Origin: Fen-1364 sp049515135
GTDB lineage: Bacteria > Spirochaetota > Spirochaetia > SZUA-6 > Fen-1364
NCBI GenBank assembly: GCA_049515135.1
Contig: JBEKUJ010000002.1
Location: 186,001 to 250,000, forward strand
Length of the DNA stretch: 64,000 nucleotides
Reading direction: 5' to 3'
A model generated the notes under the pieces. The model searched no databases, had not been told where the DNA came from, and saw only the letters and a program-made list of their open reading frames with translations. Below are positions 41,015 to 51,608 of this stretch, in pieces (the first letter of the stretch is position 1; each line of letters opens with the position of its first letter). A program made the position numbers and the translations under genes.

Positions 41015-42805
41015 ATGGATGAAACGCGCGGGGCGCCGCCGGCAACACGTGTCGAACAAGGCGCGGCAAAAGGGGTGCTCCAGGAGCTCGCGGACCGTTT
41101 CGGCCAGGACTCCATTCTTGCCCAGCCCACCAGGGACGGCATTCCCACAGCGTGGGTGAGCGCTGAGCTCCTGCCGGGCGTCCTGCGCCATCTCAAGGGC
41201 TCACCTCAGGGCGCCTACCCGATGCTCTGGGACATCACGGCAATAGACGAGCGCACGCGTGCGCACCGGGAAGGTCAGCCCCCCTCCGACTTCACCGTTG
41301 TTTACCATCTCCTTTCCCTGGAGCGCAACCAGGATGTGCGCATCAAGGTTGCCCTCCGTGGCGACCAGCCCGGCGTGGGCACCGTTACCTCGATCTATTC
41401 CAACGCAGACTGGTACGAGCGTGAAGTCTGGGACATGTTTGGCATCAGGTTCGACGGCCATCCCCATCTTTTCCGCATCCTGATGCCCCCCTGGTGGGAA
41501 GGCCATCCCCTGCGCAAGGAGCACCCGGCGCGCGCCACGGAGATGGGGCCCTTCCAGATGTCCAGCGACGACGCTGCCCGGATGCTGAAAATGATGGAGT
41601 TCCGTCCCGAGGACTGGGGGCTTAAGAGGGAGAGCCAGGACCACGAGTTCATGTTCCTGAACTTCGGGCCCCAGCACCCCGCCACGCACGGCGTCCTTCG
41701 CTTCGTCACGCAGCTGGACGGTGAAGAGATCGTGGACGTGGTGCCCGAGATCGGGTTCCATCACCGCGGCGCCGAAAAGATGGGGGAGCGCCAGAGCTGG
41801 CACACCTACATCCCCTACACCGACCGCATCGACTACCTGGGCGGCGTCCTCAACAATTTCCCTTATGTGCTGGCGGTGGAGACCCTGGCCGGGATAAAAG
41901 TGCCTGACAGGGCGAAGGTCATCCGCATCATGATGGCTGAGATCTTCCGCATCATCAGCCACCTCGTCTACTTCGGCACGTTCACCGCGGACCTAGGCCA
42001 GATGTCCATGGTGTTCTGGATGTTCACGGACCGGGAGCGCGCCTTCGACATCGTGGAAGCAGTCACCGGCGGCAGGATGCACCCTGCGTGGTTTCGCATC
42101 GGCGGTGTTGCGCAGGACCTCCCCGCCGGCTGGGACACGATGGTCCGCGACTTCACCGTGTACATGCACAAGCGGCTCAAGGACTACGACGCTTCGGTCA
42201 TGAAGAACCGAATGGTGAAGGCCCGCATGGTGGGGATCGGTACAGTCAGCGCGCAGGAGGCCCTCGAATGGGGCGCCACCGGGCCGTTCCTGCGGGGAAG
42301 CGGCGTGAGCTACGACATCCGCAAGAACCGGCCCTACGGCGGCTACGAAATGTTCGAGTTCGATGTGCCCACCGCAACGCACGGGGACTCCTACGACCGG
42401 CTTGCCGTGCACGTGGAGGAGATGCACCAGAGCCTGCGCATCATCGAACAGTGCCTTGCGGGCATGCCCCCCGGACCGTACAAGTCGGACCATCCCCTGG
42501 CCACCCCGCCGCGCAAGGAGCGCACGATGCACGACATCGAGACGCTCATCAATCATTTCCTGGGAGTGAGCTGGGGCCCTGTCATCCCGCCCGGGGAGGC
42601 CACCTTTGCAACCGAGGGGTCGAAGGGCAATCACGGCTATTACCTTGTGAGCGACGGAGGCACGATGAGCTACCGCACCCGCATCAGGACTCCGTCATTC
42701 GCGCACATCCAGATGGTGCCCATGATGAGCCGCGGGCTGACCGTGCCTGACCTCGTGACAATCCTGGGGAGCATAGACTACGTGCTCGCTGACCTGGACA
42801 GATAG
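41015..42805 (+). CDS. nuoCD: NADH-quinone oxidoreductase, fused subunits C and D
   Basis: 596 residues from ATG 41015 (AGGGGAGAAAG upstream). Residues ~30-190 are the 30-kDa subunit with Trp-Tyr-Glu-Arg-Glu-Val-Trp-Asp-Met-Phe-Gly and His-Pro-Leu-Arg-Lys. Residues ~210-596 are the 49-kDa subunit with Gly-Pro-Gln-His-Pro-Ala-Thr-His-Gly, Gly-Phe-His-His-Arg-Gly-Ala-Glu-Lys and the C-terminal Arg-Thr-Pro-Ser-Phe. The D part lines the quinone pocket. Fusions of C and D are known from enterobacteria and other groups. Confidence 0.95.
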   Translation: MDETRGAPPATRVEQGAAKGVLQELADRFGQDSILAQPTRDGIPTAWVSAELLPGVLRHLKGSPQGAYPMLWDITAIDERTRAHREGQPPSDFTVVYHLLSLERNQDVRIKVALRGDQPGVGTVTSIYSNADWYEREVWDMFGIRFDGHPHLFRILMPPWWEGHPLRKEHPARATEMGPFQMSSDDAARMLKMMEFRPEDWGLKRESQDHEFMFLNFGPQHPATHGVLRFVTQLDGEEIVDVVPEIGFHHRGAEKMGERQSWHTYIPYTDRIDYLGGVLNNFPYVLAVETLAGIKVPDRAKVIRIMMAEIFRIISHLVYFGTFTADLGQMSMVFWMFTDRERAFDIVEAVTGGRMHPAWFRIGGVAQDLPAGWDTMVRDFTVYMHKRLKDYDASVMKNRMVKARMVGIGTVSAQEALEWGATGPFLRGSGVSYDIRKNRPYGGYEMFEFDVPTATHGDSYDRLAVHVEEMHQSLRIIEQCLAGMPPGPYKSDHPLATPPRKERTMHDIETLINHFLGVSWGPVIPPGEATFATEGSKGNHGYYLVSDGGTMSYRTRIRTPSFAHIQMVPMMSRGLTVPDLVTILGSIDYVLADLDR

Positions 42806-42820
42806 GGGAATGGGAAGGAC

Positions 42821-43315
42821 ATGCTGAGCGACAAGGAGAGACAGCTCATTGAGGCGGAGTTGCATCACCACGAGCAGAAGCGGGGCGCCGTCTCGGAGGC
42901 GCTGATGATCCTCCAGGAGAGCAGGGGCTGGGTTTCCTCGGAGGCCATTTCCGACGTGGCGGACGCGCTGGGGATGACCGTGGAAGAGGTGGACGGGATT
43001 GCGACCTTCTACGACCTCGTCTACCGCAGCCCCGTCGGCAGGCACGTGATCATGGTCTGTGACAGCGTGAGCTGCTTCGTCATGGGAGAGGAGCGGATCT
43101 CCGACCACCTCAAGAAGCGTCTGGGCGTGGAGATGGGCGGCACGACGTCCGACGGTCTGTTCACCCTCATCCCCGTGGGGTGCCTTGGCGCCTGCGACCG
43201 GGGGCCAGCGCTGTTGGTCGACGGGGAGATCGTTGAAGACATCACCCCCGAGCGGGCGGATGAGATAATCGCCAGATGCAGAAAGGAATCCGATGCCCAC
43301 ACCGCTCACGGCTGA
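42821..43315 (+). CDS. nuoE: NADH-quinone oxidoreductase subunit E
   Basis: The 24-kDa thioredoxin-fold subunit with cluster N1a. 164 residues. The four cysteine ligands lie in Cys-Asp-Ser-Val-Ser-Cys and in Gly-Cys-Leu-Gly-Ala-Cys. The start is 15 bases after nuoCD, behind GGGAATGGGAAGG. nuoF begins 23 bases before its end. Confidence 0.94.
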   Translation: MLSDKERQLIEAELHHHEQKRGAVSEALMILQESRGWVSSEAISDVADALGMTVEEVDGIATFYDLVYRSPVGRHVIMVCDSVSCFVMGEERISDHLKKRLGVEMGGTTSDGLFTLIPVGCLGACDRGPALLVDGEIVEDITPERADEIIARCRKESDAHTAHG

Positions 43316-44561
43316 GATTCGACCGGACCGGTCCTACCTCGATGTCGGCGCCTACGAAGCAGCCGGCGGCTACCAGGGGCTCCGCAAGGCGCTGGCCGCA
43401 AGCCCCCAGGACGTGCAGCAGACCGTCATCAAGTCCGGGCTGCGTGGCAGGGGCGGCGCGGGCTTTCCCACGGGGCAGAAGTGGAGCTTTGTCCCCATGG
43501 ACGACACCGCGGGAAACCGCTACGTCGTGGTGAACGCGGACGAGAAAGAGCCGGGCACCATGAAGGACCGGCTGCTGCTGGAGGGCAACCCGCACCAGCT
43601 CATCGAGGGTGCAATCATCGCAGCGTGGGCGGTCAAGGCGGACATCGCCTATATCTTCCTTCGCCGGGAGTACACGCTTGCCGCGCGTCATCTGGAAAAA
43701 GCAATTGCTGAAGCCCGGCAGCTCGGCTACCTGGGGAAAGGCATCCTGGGCTCGCCGTGGGGCCTGGAGATGCGCCTGCACCTGAGCGCCGGCAGGTACA
43801 TGTGCGGGGAGGAAACAGGCCTCCTGAACGCGCTGGAGGGAAGACGGGCCATACCGCGGAACAAGCCGCCGTTCCCCCAGGTGAGCGGCCTGTGGGGCCG
43901 TCCAACCATCGTCAATAACGTGGAGACGCTGAGCAACGTCCCTCACATCCTGAGAGAAGGTCCCGACTGGTACAAGACGCTCAGCGCATCGCCGGACACC
44001 GGCACCAAAATCTTCGGCGTGAGCGGGAAGGTGAAAAAGCCGGGCCTCTGGGAGCTCCCCATGGGCACCACGCTCCGCGAGATCATCTTTGAACGGGCCG
44101 GGGGCATGGCGGACGGGCTGACGCTGCGCGGCCTGATACCGGGAGGGGCCTCGACGGACTTCCTTTCCGCCGAGCAGCTCGATGTGAAGATGGATTTCGA
44201 TTCGGTGGCCAAGGCGGGCAGCCGGCTTGGGACAGGCACCATCGTCGTCCTTGACGATCATACCTGCCCCATCGGGATGCTCCTCAGCCTGGAAAAGTTT
44301 TTTGCCCGTGAATCCTGCGGATGGTGCACCCCCTGCCGCGAAGGCCTGCCGTGGGTGGCGAAGATTCTCCAGGCCCTCGAAGAAGGAAAAGGGGAGCAGC
44401 GGGACATCGAGATCCTCGAACAGCACGGCAAGCTTCTCGGGCCGGGCCGCACGTTCTGCGCCCTGGCTCCGGGCGCAGTCGAGCCCCTGCAGAGCGCGCT
44501 GCGGCTCTTCCGTGACGACTTCGACGCCCACGTCCGCCAGAAGAGGTGCCCTTTCAAATGA
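43293..44561 (+). CDS. nuoF: NADH-quinone oxidoreductase subunit F
   Basis: The NADH- and FMN-binding 51-kDa subunit. 422 residues. Gly-Arg-Gly-Gly-Ala-Gly-Phe-Pro-Thr-Gly binds NADH/FMN, Gly-Glu-Glu-Thr follows in the second flavin loop, and cluster N3 is held by Ser-Cys-Gly-Trp-Cys-Thr-Pro-Cys-Arg plus a distal Cys in Arg-Thr-Phe-Cys-Ala. AAAGGAATCCG (Shine-Dalgarno) lies within nuoE. The stop overlaps nuoG as ATGA. Confidence 0.95.
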   Translation: MPTPLTAEIRPDRSYLDVGAYEAAGGYQGLRKALAASPQDVQQTVIKSGLRGRGGAGFPTGQKWSFVPMDDTAGNRYVVVNADEKEPGTMKDRLLLEGNPHQLIEGAIIAAWAVKADIAYIFLRREYTLAARHLEKAIAEARQLGYLGKGILGSPWGLEMRLHLSAGRYMCGEETGLLNALEGRRAIPRNKPPFPQVSGLWGRPTIVNNVETLSNVPHILREGPDWYKTLSASPDTGTKIFGVSGKVKKPGLWELPMGTTLREIIFERAGGMADGLTLRGLIPGGASTDFLSAEQLDVKMDFDSVAKAGSRLGTGTIVVLDDHTCPIGMLLSLEKFFARESCGWCTPCREGLPWVAKILQALEEGKGEQRDIEILEQHGKLLGPGRTFCALAPGAVEPLQSALRLFRDDFDAHVRQKRCPFK

Positions 44562-47296
44562 AGCAACTGGCCATAACGATAGACGGGCGCAGGTACGAAG
44601 TGGACGGGGAAGGGAAAAACCTCCTCCACGTGTGCCTCTCCCTCGGATTCAACCTCCCCTATTTCTGCTGGCACCCCGCCCTGCACTCGGTCGGCGCCTG
44701 CCGGCAGTGCGCGGTCAAGGTTTTCCGGGACGCCGCGGACACGCGCGGCCGCATCGTGATGTCCTGCATGACTCCGGTGACCGACGGGATGCTGGTGGCG
44801 GTTGATGACCCTGAGGCTTGCGAGATGCGCGCGCGGGTGACGGAGTGGCTCATGGTGAACCACCCCCACGATTGCCCCATCTGCGACGAGGGCGGAGAGT
44901 GCCACCTCCAGGATATGACGGTCATGACCGGTCACACCTACCGGCGCTACCGCTTCACCAAGCGGACCCACAGGAACCAGGACCTTGGACCGTTCCTGAA
45001 CCACGAAATGAACCGCTGCATCCAGTGCTACCGGTGCGTCCGCTTTTACAGGGATTACGCCGGGGGACGGGACCTGGAGGTGCTGGGCGCTCACGACAAC
45101 GTCTACTTCGGGCGCCACGAGGACGGAGTATTGTCGAACGAGTTCAGCGGGAATCTCGTGGAGGTCTGCCCCACGGGGGTCTTCACGGACAAGACCCTGC
45201 GCGAGCACTACACCCGCAAGTGGGACCTCCAGACGGCCCCTTCGGTCTGCACGCACTGCGCGGTTGGGTGCAATACGATTCCCGGCGAGCGCTACGGAAC
45301 TCTCCGGAGGGTGCGGACCCGATTCAACGGAGAGGTCAACGGGTACTTCCTTTGCGACCGCGGCCGCTACGGCTACGAGTTCGTGAACGGGACTCTCAGG
45401 ATCCGGCAGCCCATGGTCCGAAAGGAAGGCAACCTCGCCGCCGTTGACCCGGCAGAAGCATTCTCGCGCGCGGCGGCAGCAGTCAAGAGCGGGCGCCTTG
45501 TCGGAATCGGATCTGCGCGCGCCTCCGTGGAAACAAACTTCGCCCTTCGCGAGCTGGTAGGCCCGCAGAACTTCTTTGCGGGATCAAGCGACTCGCGCTT
45601 TGCCCTGATGCGGCAGATGCTGGACCTCCTTCGAGACGGCCCTGCCTCCAGCGCATCCCTGCGCGAAGCAGGCGCAAGCGACGCCGTGATGGTGCTGGGA
45701 GAGGATGTCTGGAACACGGCTCCCATTCTTGCCCTCACGCTGCGGCAGGCAGCCATCAATACGCCGGTTGCGACCGCCATGAAGCAGAAGCGCATCAACA
45801 GGTGGGAGGACGCTGCGCTGCGGGAGGCCATCCATGACAAGAAAGGCCCGTTCTTCGTTGCGACGGTAGAACCGACCGAGCTGGACAGCGTTGCAGCTCA
45901 GTGCTTCAGAGCTGGGCCTCGAGAGATTGCGCGCCTTGGGTTTGCCGTGGCGCACGAGATCGACGCGGCCGCACCCGGGGTGGACGGCCTGTCCGATGAT
46001 GCAAAAGAGCTTGCCCGGCGGATCGCGCGGGCGTTCATGCTTTCCGCGAAGCCTCTTGTTGTCAGCGGCTGCAGCCTCGGCAGCCCTGAGATAATCCAGG
46101 CAGCGGCCAATCTTTCGCGCGCGCTGAAGGCGGCCGGCAAGGAGCCGAAGATCAGCCTGGTGTTCCCCGCGGCTAACAGCTTTGCCGTGGCCATGATGGC
46201 CCGGGGCGGGATTGAGTCTGCCCGCGGGGCGGTGGCGGAGTCAGAAGGCGCCACCCTGGTGATTGCGGAAAGCGACCTGTTCCGCGAGGTGGGGAAGGCG
46301 ACCGCTGATTCTCTCCTGTCCGGCGCGGCCCACGTGGTTTCCCTGGATCACACGGCCAACGCAACGACTGAAAGAGCTGAAGTCCTCCTTCCAACCACTA
46401 CATACGCCGAATCCAGCGGGACGCTTGTATCGCTGGAAGGACGGGCGCAGCGGTTCTTCGCCGTGTTCCCGCCTCCTGCGCCGTCAAGAGACGCCTGGAG
46501 CTGGCTGGGAGAGCTGGCTGCCGCTGCCGGAAAGCGCGCGGCAGGATGGGAGAATCTCGACGAGCTGCTCGCAGAGATCGCTGCAAGCCTGCCGGAGCTT
46601 GCGAAGATCCGGGAGGCGGCGCCGCAGTCGAGCTTCCGCATGGTCGGCCAGGCGATAGCGCGAAAGAGTCACCGGGAAACAGGCCGCACGGCTGTCACGG
46701 CCCATATCAACCTGCACGAGCCCAGGCCCGCCCAGGACTCAAGCTCGCCCCTTGCATTCACCATGGAAGGCAGGCTGACGCAACCGCCGCCCAGCCTCAT
46801 CCCAAGGTTCTGGTCCCCCGGATGGAACTCAGACCAGTCTCTGAACAAGTTCCAGATCGAAGTAGGCGGCCCGCTGCGGGGCGGGGACCCCGGTGTTCGC
46901 GTGGTGGAGCCGCCGGCGCGGGCCAAGGGAAGCTATTTCCCGGCCAGCCCGGCTGACGGATCCGGACGGCGCGGTCTCCTTCTCCTGGTTGCGCACTACC
47001 ACGTGTTCGGCTCTGACGAGCTGTCCATCCTTTCGCGCGGTATCTCCTCTCGTGTCCCCGCCCCCTATATCGCGATGTGCGCGGCAGACGCGAAGGCGCT
47101 GGGGCTTGCCAAGGGCCAGCGGGCCGTTGTCTCCATCCAGAGCGGATCCCACGAGACCGACTCCGCAACTCTCACGGTCATTCTGCACGATCTGCCTCCA
47201 GGGACGGCCAGCGTTCCCTGGGGTGTGCCCGGCATGCCTCTGCGGGACCTTCCTGTCCTGGCGCGCGTGACAGGATTGGCAGGAGGCGCACCGTGA
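44558..47296 (+). CDS. nuoG: NADH-quinone oxidoreductase subunit G
   Basis: The 912-residue iron-sulfur and molybdopterin-fold subunit. It starts at ATG 44558, overlapping nuoF by four bases. N1b ligands lie in Cys-Trp-His-Pro and Gly-Ala-Cys-Arg-Gln-Cys; N5 in His-Asp-Cys-Pro-Ile-Cys and Gly-Glu-Cys-His-Leu; N4 in Cys-Ile-Gln-Cys-Tyr-Arg-Cys and Cys-Pro-Thr-Gly; and the off-path N7 in Cys-Thr-His-Cys-Ala-Val-Gly-Cys with a distal Cys in Phe-Leu-Cys-Asp. All four clusters appear intact. The last ~150 residues include a Pro/Gly-rich linker before a small barrel domain. Confidence 0.94.
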   Translation: MKQLAITIDGRRYEVDGEGKNLLHVCLSLGFNLPYFCWHPALHSVGACRQCAVKVFRDAADTRGRIVMSCMTPVTDGMLVAVDDPEACEMRARVTEWLMVNHPHDCPICDEGGECHLQDMTVMTGHTYRRYRFTKRTHRNQDLGPFLNHEMNRCIQCYRCVRFYRDYAGGRDLEVLGAHDNVYFGRHEDGVLSNEFSGNLVEVCPTGVFTDKTLREHYTRKWDLQTAPSVCTHCAVGCNTIPGERYGTLRRVRTRFNGEVNGYFLCDRGRYGYEFVNGTLRIRQPMVRKEGNLAAVDPAEAFSRAAAAVKSGRLVGIGSARASVETNFALRELVGPQNFFAGSSDSRFALMRQMLDLLRDGPASSASLREAGASDAVMVLGEDVWNTAPILALTLRQAAINTPVATAMKQKRINRWEDAALREAIHDKKGPFFVATVEPTELDSVAAQCFRAGPREIARLGFAVAHEIDAAAPGVDGLSDDAKELARRIARAFMLSAKPLVVSGCSLGSPEIIQAAANLSRALKAAGKEPKISLVFPAANSFAVAMMARGGIESARGAVAESEGATLVIAESDLFREVGKATADSLLSGAAHVVSLDHTANATTERAEVLLPTTTYAESSGTLVSLEGRAQRFFAVFPPPAPSRDAWSWLGELAAAAGKRAAGWENLDELLAEIAASLPELAKIREAAPQSSFRMVGQAIARKSHRETGRTAVTAHINLHEPRPAQDSSSPLAFTMEGRLTQPPPSLIPRFWSPGWNSDQSLNKFQIEVGGPLRGGDPGVRVVEPPARAKGSYFPASPADGSGRRGLLLLVAHYHVFGSDELSILSRGISSRVPAPYIAMCAADAKALGLAKGQRAVVSIQSGSHETDSATLTVILHDLPPGTASVPWGVPGMPLRDLPVLARVTGLAGGAP

Positions 47297-48249
47297 GCGC
47301 TGCAGCTCTCACCGTCGTCGTGATCCTGGGGGTGATGATCGGGGTGATGCTCCTTGCGGCAGGCGTGATATGGGTGGAGCGGCGCCTTCTTGGATTCTTC
47401 CAGGAAAGGTACGGACCCAACCGGGCAGGCCCCTTCGGGGTCCTCCAGGTTGTTGCCGACATGGTGAAGATCTTCACCAAGGAGAACTGGATTCCTCCCT
47501 TTGCGGACAAGGCCGTGTTCGTCATCGCCCCGGCGATCATCATGGTGACGACCCTGGCGTCGTTTGCGGTCATCCCCATTGCGCCGGCCATCCTCGTGTC
47601 AGACCTGGACTTCGGCCTCCTGTTCTTCCTGGCCATGTCTTCGTTCGCCGTGTACAGTGTTGCCCTTGCGGGGTGGGCGTCCAACAACAAGTTCAGCCTC
47701 CTGGGCGGCATCCGAGCGGTCGGCCAGATGGTGAGCTATGAGGTCTTCATGGGGATCTCCCTCATGGGAGTTGTGGTGATGACAGGCTCCTTCAGCCTGA
47801 AGGACATCGTGGCGGCGCAGCGCGGCATGTGGTTCGTGGTGCCGCAGTTCGTCGGCTTCGTTGTCTTTTTCATCGCGGGTCTCGCGGAGACCCGGCGCCT
47901 TCCCTTCGACCTGCCGGAGGCTGAGAGCGAGCTGGTGGCCGGATACCACACGGAGTACTCGGGCTTCAAGTTCGCCATGTTCTACGTCGGGGAGTACATC
48001 GGGATCACGCTGATCTCCATGATGGTGGTGACGCTGTTCTTCGGAGGGTGGCAGGGCCCGGTGCTTCCCCCCATCGTCTGGTTCCTGCTGAAGACGGGAG
48101 CATTCCTCTGCCTGTTCATCCTGGTGCGGGCAGCCCTGCCACGGCCCCGCTACGATCAGCTTCTCGCTTTCGGCTGGAAGATCATGCTTCCGCTTGCGCT
48201 CTTGAATCTTGCGGTGACCGGCGCCGTGGTGCTGGCAGTCGGTCGATAG
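47293..48249 (+). CDS. nuoH: NADH-quinone oxidoreductase subunit H
   Basis: The 318-residue membrane subunit next to the quinone cavity. GTG 47293 overlaps the nuoG stop (GTGA) with AGGAGG seven bases upstream. About eight helices. Family segments are Glu-Arg-Arg-Leu-Leu-Gly-Phe-Phe-Gln-Glu-Arg-Tyr-Gly-Pro-Asn, Arg-Leu-Pro-Phe-Asp-Leu-Pro-Glu-Ala-Glu and Glu-Tyr-Ser-Gly. The next gene lies 49 bases on. Confidence 0.94.
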   Translation: MSAAALTVVVILGVMIGVMLLAAGVIWVERRLLGFFQERYGPNRAGPFGVLQVVADMVKIFTKENWIPPFADKAVFVIAPAIIMVTTLASFAVIPIAPAILVSDLDFGLLFFLAMSSFAVYSVALAGWASNNKFSLLGGIRAVGQMVSYEVFMGISLMGVVVMTGSFSLKDIVAAQRGMWFVVPQFVGFVVFFIAGLAETRRLPFDLPEAESELVAGYHTEYSGFKFAMFYVGEYIGITLISMMVVTLFFGGWQGPVLPPIVWFLLKTGAFLCLFILVRAALPRPRYDQLLAFGWKIMLPLALLNLAVTGAVVLAVGR

Positions 48250-48260
48250 GCGCCGAGTAC

Positions 48261-48278
48261 AGCGCCCGAGGGGGCGCT
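48261..48278 (+). repeat. GC hairpin in the nuoH-nuoI gap
   Basis: AGCGCCC, GAGG, GGGCGCT. 7-base perfect stem, no T-run, followed by AAGGAG for nuoI. Confidence 0.55.
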
Positions 48279-48298
48279 CCTAGAAGGAGTCTGTTGTC

Positions 48299-48814
48299 AT
48301 GTGGAGCATACTGAGGACCATCTGGGTCACCTTCCGTCACGCCTTTCACAAGAGGGTAACGGTTCTCTATCCGGAGAAGAAGCGCACGCTTCCCGCCCGA
48401 TGGCGTGGCCGCATCGTCCTGACGCGCGACCCCGACGGGGAGGAGCGGTGCGTCGCCTGCTACCTGTGCGCCGTGGCCTGCCCAGTTTCCTGCATTTCTC
48501 TCCAGGCGGCCATCGATGAGAAAGGCCGGCGGTATCCCGATTTCTTCCGAATCAACTTTTCCCGCTGCATCTATTGCGGCTTCTGCGAGGAAGCCTGCCC
48601 CACGTTTGCCATCCAGCTCACTCCGGACTACGAGATGGCGGAGTATGACCGCAGGAACCTGGTGTATGAGAAGGAGGACCTCCTCATCTCGGGCCAGGGC
48701 AAATACCCCGAGTACAATTTCTACCGTGTGTCGGGGATGGAAGTGAGCGGCAAAGGCAAAGGAGAGGCGGAGAACGAGAGGCCGCCTGTGAACCTGCGGA
48801 GCCTCCTGCCGTGA
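48299..48814 (+). CDS. nuoI: NADH-quinone oxidoreductase subunit I
   Basis: The 171-residue ferredoxin-like subunit with clusters N6a and N6b. Two motifs Cys-x2-Cys-x2-Cys-x3-Cys-Pro are evident: Cys-Val-Ala-Cys-Tyr-Leu-Cys and Cys-Ile-Tyr-Cys-Gly-Phe-Cys. AAGGAG precedes the ATG. The stop overlaps the nuoJ GTG. Confidence 0.95.
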   Translation: MWSILRTIWVTFRHAFHKRVTVLYPEKKRTLPARWRGRIVLTRDPDGEERCVACYLCAVACPVSCISLQAAIDEKGRRYPDFFRINFSRCIYCGFCEEACPTFAIQLTPDYEMAEYDRRNLVYEKEDLLISGQGKYPEYNFYRVSGMEVSGKGKGEAENERPPVNLRSLLP

Positions 48815-49305
48815 ACCTCGTCTACGCGGCAAGCGCGTGCGTCGCAATTGCGGCCACGGTCATGGTCATCACGAGGCGCAACGCCGTCCATGCCCTGCTG
48901 TATCTCGTGGTGTCGCTCCTCGCGGTCGCGGTCATCATGCTCCTCCTGGGAGCGGCGTTCGTGGCCGCCCTGGAAGTCATCATCTACGCCGGGGCCATCA
49001 TGGTACTGTTCGTCTTCGTGATCATGCTGATTGGACCCAGCAATGACACGGTGAACCCCCGGTCGTGGATCGGACCGGCAATCCTGGCGTTGATCCTTCT
49101 GGTCGAGCTTGTCTACGTCGTAGCCAGCGGGTCCGCCGCCCCGCTTGCCGTCAAGGAGATCACTCCTCGGCAGGTGGGAATGGCCCTCCTGGGCCCTTAC
49201 CTCATAGGGGTGGAGGTGACGGCGTTCCTCCTTCTGGCCGGGCTGGTCGGCGCTTTCCATCTTGGACGCCGTCTTGCCGTAACGCTGGGACGAAAGGGGG
49301 ACTAG
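48811..49305 (+). CDS. nuoJ: NADH-quinone oxidoreductase subunit J
   Basis: A 164-residue membrane subunit with five helices. GTG start overlapping the nuoI stop. The characteristic third helix with Glu-Val-Ile-Ile-Tyr-Ala-Gly-Ala-Ile-Met-Val-Leu-Phe-Val-Phe is present. nuoK follows without a gap. Confidence 0.93.
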   Translation: MNLVYAASACVAIAATVMVITRRNAVHALLYLVVSLLAVAVIMLLLGAAFVAALEVIIYAGAIMVLFVFVIMLIGPSNDTVNPRSWIGPAILALILLVELVYVVASGSAAPLAVKEITPRQVGMALLGPYLIGVEVTAFLLLAGLVGAFHLGRRLAVTLGRKGD

Positions 49306-49613
49306 ATGGCGTCGGTTCCCTTTGAATATGGGCTTGCGGTTGCCGGCATCCTCTTCATTCTGGGCCTTGCCGGAGTGCTGGTTCGGCGCAACCTGCTCTT
49401 CATCCTGCTTTGCGTGGAGATCATGCTCAACGCCGCAGGGCTTGCGTTCATTGTTGCCGGGGCGCGCTGGGGCCAGGCCGACGGCCAGGTGATGTTCATC
49501 TTCCTTCTCTCCATGGCTGCCGCGGAAGTGGCAGTGGGCCTTGCCCTCATCCTTCTCCTGTACAGCCGGCGCAAAGACCTGGATTCCGACGCGCTGGGCG
49601 GGAGCGGTCGGTC

Positions 49614-49617
<4 letters not shown>
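49306..49617 (+). CDS. nuoK: NADH-quinone oxidoreductase subunit K
   Basis: A 103-residue, three-helix subunit. It has the conserved glutamates in Leu-Cys-Val-Glu-Ile-Met-Leu-Asn-Ala and in Ala-Ala-Ala-Glu-Val-Ala-Val-Gly-Leu-Ala. The ATG touches the nuoJ stop; its own stop overlaps nuoL (ATGA). Confidence 0.95.
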
Positions 49618-51604
<1,987 letters not shown>

Positions 51605-51608
<4 letters not shown>

